In this document: positions 7,232 to 17,371 of the stretch, piece by piece | Numbering within the stretch: the first letter of the stretch is position 1 | Layout of the letters: each line of letters opens with the position of its first letter | From: JANMAT01 sp031359995 | GTDB taxonomy: Bacteria > Actinomycetota > Acidimicrobiia > Acidimicrobiales > Ilumatobacteraceae | Direction: 5' to 3' | Length of the DNA stretch: 64,000 nt | Assembly: GCA_031359995.1 (NCBI GenBank) | Contig: JANMAT010000055.1 | Location: 7,298-71,297, forward strand | The notes under the pieces: model-generated | What the model was told of the DNA's origin: nothing | Seen by the model: only the letters and a program-made list of their open reading frames with translations | Databases searched by the model: none | Made by a program: the position numbers and the translations under genes

Positions 7232-8197
7232 TCAGCTGATGCCGCGCGCGAGCAGGTCGCCCGCGAACGCGACCACGCCCGAGGCGAAAGCGTGGGGCGC
7301 TTCCCACGGCACGAAGTGCCCGCAGTCGCGCAACAGGAACGGCCCGACGTGGTCGGGGAACACGACCGCGGCCATGCGATCGAACTCGGGGTAGATCACG
7401 TGATCCGACGTCCCGTGCAGCAGCAGCGTGCGCGTCTGCTCGTTGCGGGCCAGCACGCCGGGCTCGCTGCGCTGGCCCGCGTCGAACGAGCTCTCGTAGC
7501 CACCGAAGCTGGCGCGCAGCTTGGCCGCATCGGCGAACGGTTCGGTGTGGAAGTCGACGGTGGCATCGCCACCGAGACGACCCGGTGCCGACGACGGATC
7601 GAGGAACGCGCCGGGGTGGGCCCAGAAGCGGCTCGTGTAGAACGTGGCGATGTAGCGCCGGCGCGCCTCGGGCGTGGCCAACTCGGCGGCGAGCGCGTCG
7701 GCGTCGGTGCCCTGGCGGATGAAGTAGTCGCTCGCCTCGCGCGCCGGCCGCGAGCGCAGGCCGGCCATCCGCTCCTTGTCGAACGGCAGCGGCGAGTTGA
7801 ACAGCACCATGCGGTCGACCCAATCGCCATGGCGCAACGCGAGGTCTTGGACGACCGGACCGCCGAGGTCGCCGCCGGCGAGCACGACGCGCTCGTGGCC
7901 GAGATGGTCGTGCACCAGCGCGTACAGGTCGTGGCTCATGGCCGGCACGTCGCGCCAGCCGTCGGGGGCCACGTCGCTGTCCCCGAAGCCGCGCAGGTCG
8001 GGCACGATCACCTCGAACCCTGCGGCGGCGAGCGGTGCGATCACGCGCCAGAAGATGCGCTTCGTCTCGGGCCACCCGTGCACGAGCACCAGGGGCACGC
8101 CGCCGACACCCTCGCGAACGAAGGCCTGGCGAAAGCCGCGCGGTGACGCGTGGTGCACTGCGAAGCGGGATGGATCGATGTCGGCCGGCGTCGTCAT
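7232..8197 (-). CDS. Alpha/beta hydrolase, epoxide hydrolase / haloalkane dehalogenase-like
   Basis: A 321-residue alpha/beta-hydrolase. The oxyanion-hole motif HGWPE is at 40-44, the nucleophile elbow AGGDLGG places Asp at about 110 as nucleophile, and the catalytic His is in CGHFVPWE (about 294). An Asp nucleophile with HGWPE is typical of epoxide hydrolases and haloacetate/haloalkane dehalogenases rather than esterases. A cap domain lies between about 140 and 220. The substrate cannot be assigned. The gene stands alone and is convergent with the glycan operon. Its ATG follows a TAGGTT hexamer by 6 bases. Confidence 0.88.
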   Translation of the reverse strand: MTTPADIDPSRFAVHHASPRGFRQAFVREGVGGVPLVLVHGWPETKRIFWRVIAPLAAAGFEVIVPDLRGFGDSDVAPDGWRDVPAMSHDLYALVHDHLGHERVVLAGGDLGGPVVQDLALRHGDWVDRMVLFNSPLPFDKERMAGLRSRPAREASDYFIRQGTDADALAAELATPEARRRYIATFYTSRFWAHPGAFLDPSSAPGRLGGDATVDFHTEPFADAAKLRASFGGYESSFDAGQRSEPGVLARNEQTRTLLLHGTSDHVIYPEFDRMAAVVFPDHVGPFLLRDCGHFVPWEAPHAFASGVVAFAGDLLARGIS

Positions 8198-8203
8198 GGC
8201 CCG

Positions 8204-8209
8204 AACCTA
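8204..8209 (-). promoter_or_regulatory. Putative -10 element of the hydrolase gene
   Basis: On the minus strand TAGGTT lies 6 bases before the ATG at 8197, consistent with a leaderless transcript. Confidence 0.45.
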
Positions 8210-8303
8210 ACGGCACGCCCGATCGGCTTCCGTCTCGACGGACGAGGACGCGGACGCGGAGGCGGCCGCGGCGGCGGCTGCGGTGGTCGGCGCACCGGGC
8301 GCC

Positions 8304-8309
8304 TACCAT
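8304..8309 (+). promoter_or_regulatory. Putative -10 element of the NUDIX gene
   Basis: TACCAT lies 7 bases before GTG 8317 and there is no ribosome binding site. Confidence 0.5.
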
Positions 8310-8316
8310 CAGCGGC

Positions 8317-8877
8317 GTGGCGGCCCACGACAAGTACCACCCCCTGCTCGACCAGGCCGGCCGCACGCTCAACCGCTGGTCGGCGCCCGACGCCCACCAG
8401 CGGCGGCTGCGCAGCGAGTTCATCCGCCACGTCTCGGGTCACACCGACTCGGTCTTCCGGTCCTGCGCCCACGGGCACGTGACCGCGTCGGCCATCGTGC
8501 TCGACCACACCGGCCGGCGCGTGTTGATGACCAAGCACCCCCGGCTCGGGCGCTGGATCCAGATGGGCGGCCACATCGAACCCACCGACGCCACCGTCGA
8601 GGCCGCCGCCCTGCGGGAGGCCACCGAGGAGAGCGGCATCGTCGGGCTCGTGCTCGACCCCGACCCGGTCGACCTCGACATCCACTCCTTCGAGTGCCCG
8701 AAGGGCGTGCCGAACCGCCACCTCGACGTGCGCTTCCGGGTGGTCGCCCCGGTCGACGCCGTGGCCAGTTGCAGCGACGAGTCGTTGGCGGTCGATTGGT
8801 TCGACGTCGGTGCGCTTCCGCGGGAGCTCGACGCGTCGACCCTTCGCCTCATCGCCCGGGCCGTCGCTCGCGGCTGA
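8317..8877 (+). CDS. NUDIX hydrolase
   Basis: A 186-residue NUDIX enzyme, a family that cleaves nucleoside diphosphates linked to another moiety. The NUDIX box is GGHIEPTDATVEA followed by LREATEESGI at about residues 86-108. The REATEESG half, with the metal-binding Glu residues, is canonical. The first half is slightly atypical in spacing, as in other actinobacterial GGHxEP-type members. The N-terminal 50 residues form a helical extension. Substrate unknown. GTG 8317 is chosen because TACCAT is placed 7 bases upstream. The gene is convergent with the LamG-like gene. Confidence 0.88.
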   Translation: MAAHDKYHPLLDQAGRTLNRWSAPDAHQRRLRSEFIRHVSGHTDSVFRSCAHGHVTASAIVLDHTGRRVLMTKHPRLGRWIQMGGHIEPTDATVEAAALREATEESGIVGLVLDPDPVDLDIHSFECPKGVPNRHLDVRFRVVAPVDAVASCSDESLAVDWFDVGALPRELDASTLRLIARAVARG

Positions 8878-8901
8878 CGACGATCACGCCGCCTGGTGTG
8901 G

Positions 8902-10296
8902 TCAGCGCAGCGCGTCGTAGTGCGACGCGACGACGCCGGCATCGAGCGCGGTGCCGTACACAGCGAGCTCGTCGACGGTGATGGCGCCGTACTGGTCGCC
9001 GCGGCCCACCACGAACGGGTCGGTGCCGGCATTCGTGGGGAACGTGACCACCTTGGCCGTCTGCACCGCGCCGTTCACGTACCACCGCACGGTGCCGCCG
9101 TCGTAGGTGACCACGAAGTGGTTCATGCCGTTGGTGAGCGCGCCGGCGTTGGTGGCGACCTCGATGTTGTTGCGCTTGAACAGCAGGCGACCGTCGGGCT
9201 TGAAGTAGATCAGGTAGCCGTTGGCGCTGGAGGCCGAACCCTTGGCCAGCAGACCGGGCCACGTGTCAGTGAAGCGGTCGAGCTTCACCCACATCTCGAT
9301 CGAGAACGAGCCGTTGAGGCGCAGGGCGCTGGCGTCGGGCACCGTCATGGCGCCGTCGATGCCGTTGAACGAGACCGCGCTGCCGGCGCCGGCACCGGCC
9401 TGCCCGCCGGTGACGCCACCCGAGAAGGAACCGGCCCGGCCCCTGCCCGACGAGTCGGCGGCGGTGCCGTCACCGATCTCGTCGAGGCTCCAGTAGCCCT
9501 GGGGGCCGGCGGCGAGCACGCTGGCCCGGTAGGTCGCCCCCGGCGATTGCGTGGTGGGAGGCGCCGCCGTGGTGGGGGCGGGGGTGGTGGGCGCGGCCGT
9601 GGTCGGCGCCGGCGTGGTCACCGGGGCCGCCTCGGTGGTCGCCGCGGTGGTGGCGGCCGTCGTCGCCGCTGTCGTGGGGGTGGTGGTGGCAGCCGCCGTC
9701 GTGGCGGCCGTCGTCGCGGCCGTGGTGGCCGACGTGGTGGCCGACGTGGTGGCCGACGACGGGCTCGCCGACGTGCCGGCGCCCGAGCCGGCGGGGGTGG
9801 CGCCGGCCCCGGCGGAGGCGGCCGAGGCCGCCGGCGCGCTGGTGGCGACCGAGGCGGTGGCGCTACCCCCGACACCGGCCACCGGCGCCGCCGCGCCGGC
9901 GAGCACCTGGGGGCCGGCACCGGCGGCCGTCGTGACCGACGGGGCGACCCGGGGCGGGGTGGTGATCGTGCGGGCCGAGATGTTGTTGACCCCACCGTCG
10001 GCGGCGCCGCGGGCCATCAGGAAGCCCAGGCCCAGGCTCACGAGGGCCACACCCACCAGCGGGCCGGCCATCGACTTCCACGAGAAGCCGGAGCCCGTGG
10101 CGGACAGCGCTGGATCGTCGATGACGACCGGGTGCGGGTCGGTCACCGCCACGGTGTCGATGACCTGGCTCGGGGCGAGCACGGGGAGGCGGGCGGCCGA
10201 GTCGGCGCCAGCGGTGGGGACGGCGACGAGCTCGGCAGTGAGATCGATCGGCGCCGGATCCACGTCGTCACGTGCGTCAGTGGGGAGGTCGGTCAT
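8902..10296 (-). CDS. Membrane-anchored surface protein with Ala/Thr stalk and LamG-like domain
   Basis: A 464-residue protein in three parts. Residues 1-75 are a cytoplasmic acidic segment. One membrane helix (GPLVGVALVSLGLGFLMARG) follows near 78-97. A low-complexity Ala/Thr/Pro region runs from about 120 to 250, with many TTAATTAA-type runs. The C-terminal 210 residues match the concanavalin/LamG-like jelly-roll (GYWSLDE near its start, FSIEMWVKLD, HFVVTYDGGTVRWYVNG, VDELAVYGTALDAGVVASHY). Such domains bind carbohydrates or proteins outside the cell. The stalk may be O-glycosylated, which is inference. The ligand is unknown. Confidence 0.82.
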   Translation of the reverse strand: MTDLPTDARDDVDPAPIDLTAELVAVPTAGADSAARLPVLAPSQVIDTVAVTDPHPVVIDDPALSATGSGFSWKSMAGPLVGVALVSLGLGFLMARGAADGGVNNISARTITTPPRVAPSVTTAAGAGPQVLAGAAAPVAGVGGSATASVATSAPAASAASAGAGATPAGSGAGTSASPSSATTSATTSATTAATTAATTAAATTTPTTAATTAATTAATTEAAPVTTPAPTTAAPTTPAPTTAAPPTTQSPGATYRASVLAAGPQGYWSLDEIGDGTAADSSGRGRAGSFSGGVTGGQAGAGAGSAVSFNGIDGAMTVPDASALRLNGSFSIEMWVKLDRFTDTWPGLLAKGSASSANGYLIYFKPDGRLLFKRNNIEVATNAGALTNGMNHFVVTYDGGTVRWYVNGAVQTAKVVTFPTNAGTDPFVVGRGDQYGAITVDELAVYGTALDAGVVASHYDALR

Positions 10297-10397
10297 GGGT
10301 GCGTCCGCGTGGCGATGTTATCGGACGCTCGCCGGACCGACCCACGCTGCGTGACCCTCGGCGCGCCGGTCCGCCGCGCTCCGACCGGCCGTGCTCC

Positions 10398-11024
10398 TCA
10401 GACGCCGACCGGTTCGCGCACGATGCGCAGGGCCCGGTCGCCGGGGCACGCCGCCGAGTCGGGCACCTCGTGCCAACCGTCGGGGCCGCCGCACAGCACG
10501 ACGATGCGGGTCTCGGCCGCGGGCTCGGGCGCCAGGGTGGGCGCCGGCGCCGCGGGCACGACGGCCTGGGGCGTGGCGAGTGCGGCCACCACCGGGACGG
10601 GCGGCAGCACGTGCAGCATGGGCGTGGTCTCCACGATGGGCGCCGGCGGCGCGGGCACCTCGGTGACGGGGGCCGTCTGGCGGCGGGCCCCCACCGTCGG
10701 CGGAGCCACGGGTGCCGCGGCCGTGGTCACCGGTGACTCCTCGTCGCGGGCCGCCACGGGCGCGGCGGCCACCGTGGCCGCCGGGGTCGGCACCACCACC
10801 TGGGCCGCCACCACCGGGGCCGCCACCACCAGCGGCTGGGCCGCCGGGGCGCGCTCGGCCGGCTCGGCCGAGGGCGTGGCCGCCATCGGCGACGCCGGTG
10901 CGGCGGCCTGGAGGCCGCGGTCACGGGTCTGCGGGGCCCGCGCCGGGCGGCCCCCGGCCCAGGCCGAGACCGTGCCCCAGCACACCGCGCCCAGGACTCC
11001 TGTCAGCATCAGCATCTTGCGCAT
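10398..11024 (-). CDS. Secreted Ala/Pro/Val-rich protein of unknown function
   Basis: A 208-residue protein. The N-terminus MRKMLMLTGVLGAVCWGTVSAWAG is a clear signal peptide, with likely cleavage after AWA. The middle is low-complexity Ala/Pro/Val/Thr. The last 45 residues contain two Cys (VLCGGPDG and SAACPGDRALRIV) that could form a disulfide. The ATG at 11024 is preferred over an upstream in-frame start at 11141 because GAGGAGCGACG precedes it and the signal peptide begins there. It lies next to another low-complexity surface protein on the same strand, 101 bases away. No function is recognised. Confidence 0.7.
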   Translation of the reverse strand: MRKMLMLTGVLGAVCWGTVSAWAGGRPARAPQTRDRGLQAAAPASPMAATPSAEPAERAPAAQPLVVAAPVVAAQVVVPTPAATVAAAPVAARDEESPVTTAAAPVAPPTVGARRQTAPVTEVPAPPAPIVETTPMLHVLPPVPVVAALATPQAVVPAAPAPTLAPEPAAETRIVVLCGGPDGWHEVPDSAACPGDRALRIVREPVGV

Positions 11025-11168
11025 CGTCGCTCCTCGCCCATCACGATCCGTCGCGGACGACCAGCTCGGATCACCGCGATCTTGTGTGATGGAGACGTGT
11101 GCCCGGTGACGGATACTTTGGAAAGACACACCCCACGCCATTTCTTCTCCGGGCCCCCGCCCGGCTCG

Positions 11169-11174
11169 TAGGGT
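11169..11174 (+). promoter_or_regulatory. Putative -10 element of the decarboxylase gene
   Basis: TAGGGT lies 7 bases before GTG 11182. Confidence 0.5.
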
Positions 11175-11181
11175 TCACCGC

Positions 11182-12591
11182 GTGACCCCCGAAGAGTTCC
11201 GCGCCGCCGGCCATCAGCTGATCGACTGGATCGCCGGCTACCTCGAAGGCGTCGAGCAGTTCCCGGTGACCGCGCCGGTGCAGCCGGGCGACATCGCCGC
11301 GCTTCTGCCGACGCATCCGCCGACCGCCACCGACGGGTGGGACGCGGTGCAGGCCGACCTCGACCGGGTCGTCGTGCCCGGGCTCACCCATTGGCAGCAC
11401 CCGAGCTTCTTCGCCTACTTCCCGTCGAACACCTCGTACTCGTCGATCCTCGGCGAGCTCGCCGCCGCCGGGCTCGGCGTGAACGGCATGCTGTGGGCCA
11501 CCAGCCCGGCCGCCACCGAGATCGAAACGGTGATGCTCGACTGGATGGCCGAACTGCTCGGCCTGCCCGAGCGCTTCCGATCCACGGGCACCGGCGGTGG
11601 CGTCATCCAGGCCACCGCGTCGGAGGCGACGCTCAGTGCCGTCCTGGCAGCGCGCGAGCGGGCCACGGGCGGCGCCGGCAACCGTACGGGAACGCTCGGG
11701 AACCTCGTCGCCTACTCCAGCGCGCAGGCCCACTCGTCGATCGAGAAGGGGCTCCGCATCGCCGGCATCGGCTCCGAGAACCTGCGCCTGATCCCCACCG
11801 ACGAGGCGTTCGCCCTGCGCCCCGACGCGCTGGCCGCGGCCATCGCCGCCGACCGGGCCGCCGGCAGGGTGCCGTTCCTGGTGGTGGCGGCCGTCGGTTC
11901 CACGTCGTCCATGGCGGTCGACCCCGTCGCGGCCATCGGCGCCATCTGCCGGAGCGAAGGGCTGTGGCTCCACGTGGACGCGGCCATGGCCGGCATCGCC
12001 GCGCTGTGCCCCGAGCACCGAGCCCTGCTCGACGGGTTGGAGCTGGCCGACAGCTTCTGCACGAACCCGCACAAGTGGATGACGATCAACTTCGACTGCG
12101 ACCTGTTCTGGGTGGCCGACCGGGCCCCACTCATCGGCGCGCTGTCGATCCTGCCCGAGTACCTGCGCACCGCCGCGGCCGAGACCGGAGCCGTGATCGA
12201 CTACCGCGACTGGGGCATCCCGCTCGGGCGCAAGTTCCGCGCCCTCAAGCTGTGGTTCACGCTGCGCCTCGACGGGGTGGCGTCGATCCAGGCGATGATC
12301 CGACGCCACGTCGAGCTCACCGACTGGGTGGCGGCGCAGGTGGCCGCCGACGAGCGGTTCGAGCTGGCCGCGCCGCCGTGCCTGAACCTGGTGTGCCTGC
12401 GCCACGTCGCCGGCGACGCCGCCACCGACGCGCTCATCAACGATGCCAACGCCACCGGCGAGGCGCTGTTCACCCGCACCGTGCTCGACGGCCGGTCGGT
12501 GCTGCGGTTCGTCGTCGGGGCCCGCACCACCGAGGCCCGCCACGTGGAGGCGGGCTGGGCGCTGCTCGGCCGGCTGGCACCACCGGCGTAG
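11182..12591 (+). CDS. PLP-dependent group II decarboxylase (aromatic-L-amino-acid decarboxylase-like)
   Basis: A 469-residue fold type I decarboxylase that would remove the carboxyl group from an aromatic amino acid such as tryptophan, tyrosine or DOPA. The PLP Lys is K298 in CTNPHKWM. The Asp that binds the pyridine nitrogen is in LHVDAAMAG (about 264-272). THWQHPSFFAYFPSNTSY near 69-86 is characteristic of the eukaryote-like AADC/TDC branch. The length fits the family. It stands alone, so no pathway can be read from context. The start is set by TAGGGT 7 bases upstream. Confidence 0.92.
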   Translation: MTPEEFRAAGHQLIDWIAGYLEGVEQFPVTAPVQPGDIAALLPTHPPTATDGWDAVQADLDRVVVPGLTHWQHPSFFAYFPSNTSYSSILGELAAAGLGVNGMLWATSPAATEIETVMLDWMAELLGLPERFRSTGTGGGVIQATASEATLSAVLAARERATGGAGNRTGTLGNLVAYSSAQAHSSIEKGLRIAGIGSENLRLIPTDEAFALRPDALAAAIAADRAAGRVPFLVVAAVGSTSSMAVDPVAAIGAICRSEGLWLHVDAAMAGIAALCPEHRALLDGLELADSFCTNPHKWMTINFDCDLFWVADRAPLIGALSILPEYLRTAAAETGAVIDYRDWGIPLGRKFRALKLWFTLRLDGVASIQAMIRRHVELTDWVAAQVAADERFELAAPPCLNLVCLRHVAGDAATDALINDANATGEALFTRTVLDGRSVLRFVVGARTTEARHVEAGWALLGRLAPPA

Positions 12592-12612
12592 CCGCCTCGG
12601 GGGCCGCCGGTG

Positions 12613-13296
12613 TCACGGCCGTCGGTCGGGGGCGCCGGTGGCCAGGCACAGCAGCTGCACGAGCATGCGGCCGGTGGCACCCCACACCGTCTCGTCGTCG
12701 AGCTCGAAGAAGTACACCGAGCGGGCCGCTTCGCCCACGCCCCAGCGTTCTTCGCGGAACGTGTCGGCGCGGAGCAGCTCGGCCAGGGGCACGTAGAGGA
12801 TCCGGTCGACCTCGGTGGTGCCCGGCTCCAGCGCGGGGCGACCCGGCAGCAGGCCCACCACGGGCACGATCTCGCTGTGCGACACCAGGGTGTTCAGGTG
12901 GTCGAGCTCGCCCACCACCGTGACCGACGTGGGGTCGAGCAGCACCTCCTCGTCCGCCTCGCGCAGGGCCGTCTGGACCGCCGTCTCGCCCGGGTCCATG
13001 CGTCCGCCGGGGAAGCTGACCTCGCCCCGGTGGTTGCGCATGTGCTGGGCCCGGCGGGTGAGCACCACCTCGGCCCCGAGCGGCCCGTCGTAGAGGGCGA
13101 TGAGCACGGCCGAGTTGCGGGCGGCATCGAGCGGCACCAACGGTGCCCGACCGGGGCCGCGGGTGAGGATCACCTCCAGCAGCGGGTCCAGCGGCACCTC
13201 GGGCGCGTCGGTGGCGGGGGCCCACGGCGCCGGACCGCCGGGCGACCACACCGGGGGTCGCGGGATCTGCTGCGACCCACCGGCCCGTCGGGTCAC
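12613..13296 (-). CDS. NUDIX hydrolase, CoA pyrophosphatase-like
   Basis: A 227-residue NUDIX protein. LTRRAQHMRNHRGEVSFPGGRMDPGE joins the motif typical of CoA pyrophosphatases (UPF0035, NudL/NUDT7 type) to the start of the NUDIX box. The box continues as LREADEEVLL, with Leu where Gly is usual. The predicted reaction is hydrolysis of CoA to phosphopantetheine and adenosine 3',5'-bisphosphate. The GTG start at 13296 overlaps the stop of the upstream membrane-protein gene as GTGA, so translation is probably coupled. The last residues become polar and Pro-rich. Confidence 0.88.
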   Translation of the reverse strand: MTRRAGGSQQIPRPPVWSPGGPAPWAPATDAPEVPLDPLLEVILTRGPGRAPLVPLDAARNSAVLIALYDGPLGAEVVLTRRAQHMRNHRGEVSFPGGRMDPGETAVQTALREADEEVLLDPTSVTVVGELDHLNTLVSHSEIVPVVGLLPGRPALEPGTTEVDRILYVPLAELLRADTFREERWGVGEAARSVYFFELDDETVWGATGRMLVQLLCLATGAPDRRP

Positions 13297-13796
13297 GAGG
13301 GCCGCCGCTTGCGGTTGCGCCACAGGGAACGACCGGCGACCGCCGCCTTCCCGGCGGCGCGTCCCGCCACCCGCCCGACGTCTCGCGAGTCGGGCAGGCG
13401 GTCGCGCAACGCAACCTTGGGGGCCTTGGGCGTGAAGTCGGTGCGCCAGGCCAGCAGCAGCAGGCACACGCCCACGATGACCAGCGCGACCCGGCCGGCG
13501 GCCGACACCGGGCCCACCGCACCCAACCCGAGCGAAACGACCGCCACCACGACATCGAGGATTCGGTGCACCGGCCGGGGCACGCCCCGGAAGGCCGAGG
13601 CGGGCGCGTCGCCCAGTGCACCGAGCACGAGCACGGCCGCGGCGACCAGCACCGGGGCCGCCGGCCGGCTGATGCGGGCGCACTCGAAGAGCACCATGAT
13701 GCCGATCAGGTACTCGAGCACCTGGTGCATCCAGTACGGGAGCTTCCCGGCGACCATCCCCCCATGAGAGCACGCCGCAGGGGTGCGCGCCGGCAT
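13293..13796 (-). CDS. Small integral membrane protein, hypothetical
   Basis: About 167 residues with three or four hydrophobic helices between residues 15 and 125 and a basic tail rich in Arg, Lys and Gly. No known domain is recognised. The ATG at 13796 forms a TGATG overlap with the lipoprotein stop; an alternative in-frame ATG lies at 13757. It sits in a four-gene minus-strand operon (membrane protein, lipoprotein, this gene, NUDIX) with overlaps at every junction. Confidence 0.72.
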   Translation of the reverse strand: MPARTPAACSHGGMVAGKLPYWMHQVLEYLIGIMVLFECARISRPAAPVLVAAAVLVLGALGDAPASAFRGVPRPVHRILDVVVAVVSLGLGAVGPVSAAGRVALVIVGVCLLLLAWRTDFTPKAPKVALRDRLPDSRDVGRVAGRAAGKAAVAGRSLWRNRKRRPS

Positions 13797-14908
13797 CAGG
13801 AGATGCGGAGCACGGCCTCGACCGCGGCGAGCTGGGTCGCCTTGGCATCGGCATGCACCCGGATCTGGTAGCGGCCGCCCTCGGGCAGGACGATGCTCAG
13901 CGGCGCACCGACCGAGGCCGTGCCCAGCACCGCGTCGCCTCGCGCCACGTCGAGCGATGCATAGCCGAGCTCGGCCGACAGATCCTGGATCTCGAGGTCG
14001 AGGCGCTGGCCCTTGCGGGCCCCGAAGCCACCGGGCAGCGACTGGCCGGCCACGCCCGACAGGTAGGCGCCGTTCGTGCCGGGCCGGAAGCGGATCGGGG
14101 TCTCGTTCAGCGTCGGATCCCGGTCGAGGTAGATGAGGGCCCAGGTGCGCGCCGATCCCACCGGCACCAGTTCGGCGACCCCGAGGTCGAACGCCCGGCG
14201 CACGACCGTGGTGGGGCAGCACGCCCCGTCGGCCCCGCCGTAGCGCTCGATCACCAGCCTGCCGTCCACGATGGCCGTGCCCCGCACCCCGTCGTCGGCC
14301 CGGTCGCCGGTTCCGGCCGCGCCGACCAGCACGGGTGCGGTGCCGTTCCAGCGGTACACGTAGACGTCGGTGAACTCGCCCGTGCCGCCCGTGTTGGAGA
14401 GCAGGGTCACCGCCGCCTCCGGGGCGCCGTCGCCGTCCATGTCACCCTTCAGCACGTCCTGCACCCGGGCGAACACGTAGGTGGGGTCGCCGACGTTGCC
14501 CCGCTGGGCGGCGCCCTGCACGAGCGCCAGCGGGCCACCCTCGACGCCGAGGTCGTAGGTGAAGTTCTCGAAGTTCACCCCGGCGATGCCGGCGGCCGGC
14601 GGGGTGGTCGGCGGGGTGGTCGGTGCGGCGCTGGGGGTCACGATCGTCGTCCCCGCCGCCGTGGTCGGCGCGGCCACCGTGGTGCGCCCCGCCGCCGCCG
14701 TGGGCGCGGGGCGGGTCGTGGTGACGCCCGCGGCCCGGCTGGTGGACGGGGTCGGGATGACCGCCACGGTGGTGGTGGCACCGAGCGGCCGGGCCGACTC
14801 GACCTTGGCCCCCCGGCCCGAGCTGATGCTGCAGCCGGCCAGGGTCAGGACGCCGAGTGCGACGAGGGGGCGACGCCGGCGGCTCCTTCGGCTCCGGCGG
14901 TCACGCAT
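13796..14908 (-). CDS. Lipoprotein with Thr/Ala-rich linker and calcium-motif repeat domain
   Basis: A 370-residue predicted lipoprotein. The N-terminus is strongly basic, followed by LVALGVLTLAGCS, a good lipobox with Cys at about residue 27. A Thr/Ala/Pro linker of about 65 residues follows. The folded part carries GDMDGDGAPEAAV, which resembles the DxDGDG calcium-binding loop of FG-GAP/VCBS repeats. It is probably exported and anchored to the outer face of the membrane. The start at 14908 overlaps the upstream gene by 8 bases and has GAGAAAGG upstream. Function unknown. Confidence 0.78.
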   Translation of the reverse strand: MRDRRSRRSRRRRPLVALGVLTLAGCSISSGRGAKVESARPLGATTTVAVIPTPSTSRAAGVTTTRPAPTAAAGRTTVAAPTTAAGTTIVTPSAAPTTPPTTPPAAGIAGVNFENFTYDLGVEGGPLALVQGAAQRGNVGDPTYVFARVQDVLKGDMDGDGAPEAAVTLLSNTGGTGEFTDVYVYRWNGTAPVLVGAAGTGDRADDGVRGTAIVDGRLVIERYGGADGACCPTTVVRRAFDLGVAELVPVGSARTWALIYLDRDPTLNETPIRFRPGTNGAYLSGVAGQSLPGGFGARKGQRLDLEIQDLSAELGYASLDVARGDAVLGTASVGAPLSIVLPEGGRYQIRVHADAKATQLAAVEAVLRIS

Positions 14909-15587
14909 CGTCGCCTTTCTCCGTCTCGTCGTCATCGCGGTAGCGCGCCGCGCTCGACACCTCGTCGAGCAACTGGCTCGGTGACCGTGTGGTGTCGGTG
15001 GCCCGCATGGCCAGCACCACGGCGACGACGTCGACCATTACCAGCACCAGCGCCAGGAGCGCGAGGATGCCTCCGAGGCCCACGAGAGCCACGCCGTGGA
15101 AGCGTCGACTCGCCGCCTGCTCGCCGGCGGCGAGGGTGTGCGTCGACAGCACGGCCAGCAGGCCGAGCACACCGACCGCCAGCCCGAGCACGTGGGCCCG
15201 GCGCCAGGCGACCACGGCGGGCCGGGCGCGGGCCCCGAGGGCCAGGTGGCTCATGGTCAGGTCGGTCATGGCCCGGACCAGCACGAACAGCAGCAGCGAC
15301 CAGATGCCCAGGCCGCGTCCGGCCCCGGCCAGGAAGCCGATCTCGGCGCCGATGCCCAGCCCGCAGCCGGCCAGGGCCAGCAGCCCGTAGCGGTTCGCCT
15401 CGGGCGACACGCCGGCCGTGACCGGCAGCACGAGCCACAACATGGCCATCATCGCGCCGTACACGAGGAGCATCAGGATGGAGAAGCCGTCCTTCAGCAG
15501 GATCGACGAGAACACGAACCACACGGCGTACGGCGGCACGAACGGCCGACCCATCGCGCGCCGCATCGCCATCCGGTCCGTTTCCAC
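14901..15587 (-). CDS. Integral membrane protein, hypothetical
   Basis: A 228-residue protein with about six hydrophobic helices between residues 20 and 195 and a short charged C-terminal tail (EVSSAARYRDDDETEKGDD) predicted to be cytoplasmic. I do not recognise a family. It is the first gene of the operon with the lipoprotein, small membrane protein and NUDIX genes. The start is GTG 15587, with TAGGCT 7 bases upstream on the minus strand. Confidence 0.75.
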   Translation of the reverse strand: METDRMAMRRAMGRPFVPPYAVWFVFSSILLKDGFSILMLLVYGAMMAMLWLVLPVTAGVSPEANRYGLLALAGCGLGIGAEIGFLAGAGRGLGIWSLLLFVLVRAMTDLTMSHLALGARARPAVVAWRRAHVLGLAVGVLGLLAVLSTHTLAAGEQAASRRFHGVALVGLGGILALLALVLVMVDVVAVVLAMRATDTTRSPSQLLDEVSSAARYRDDDETEKGDDA

Positions 15588-15594
15588 GACGCGG

Positions 15595-15600
15595 AGCCTA
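15595..15600 (-). promoter_or_regulatory. Putative -10 element of the four-gene operon
   Basis: On the minus strand TAGGCT lies 7 bases before GTG 15587. Confidence 0.45.
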
Positions 15601-15653
15601 CGGGTCAGGACCCCGCCGGACGCGGAGCCCCGTCTCCGTGCCCCCGGACGCGA

Positions 15654-15682
15654 CGAGGCCCGGGCGCTGGGCCCGGGCCTCG
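15654..15682 (-). terminator. Strong hairpin after groEL
   Basis: A perfect 12-bp inverted repeat (15654-15665 with 15671-15682) encloses a 5-base loop, 34 bases after the groEL stop. There is no T-tract, as is common for actinobacterial terminators. It may separate groEL from the operon that starts at 15587. Confidence 0.7.
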
Positions 15683-15716
15683 CTGCGTTCGTCGGGCGAA
15701 CGATGAGAGCGTCAGC

Positions 15717-17357
<1,641 letters not shown>

Positions 17358-17371
17358 GGGGGTTCAGCGCC

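Noticed and set aside
6916..7239. A 107-codon plus-strand frame in the 6.9-7.2 kb island
   Set aside because: It needs a TTG start, has no GC-rich third positions, no recognisable motif and overlaps the hydrolase end.
9551..10354. Ala/Val-rich plus-strand frame across the LamG protein stalk
   Set aside because: It is the antisense reading of the Ala/Thr-coding repeat; the minus-strand frame has a membrane helix and a LamG-like domain.
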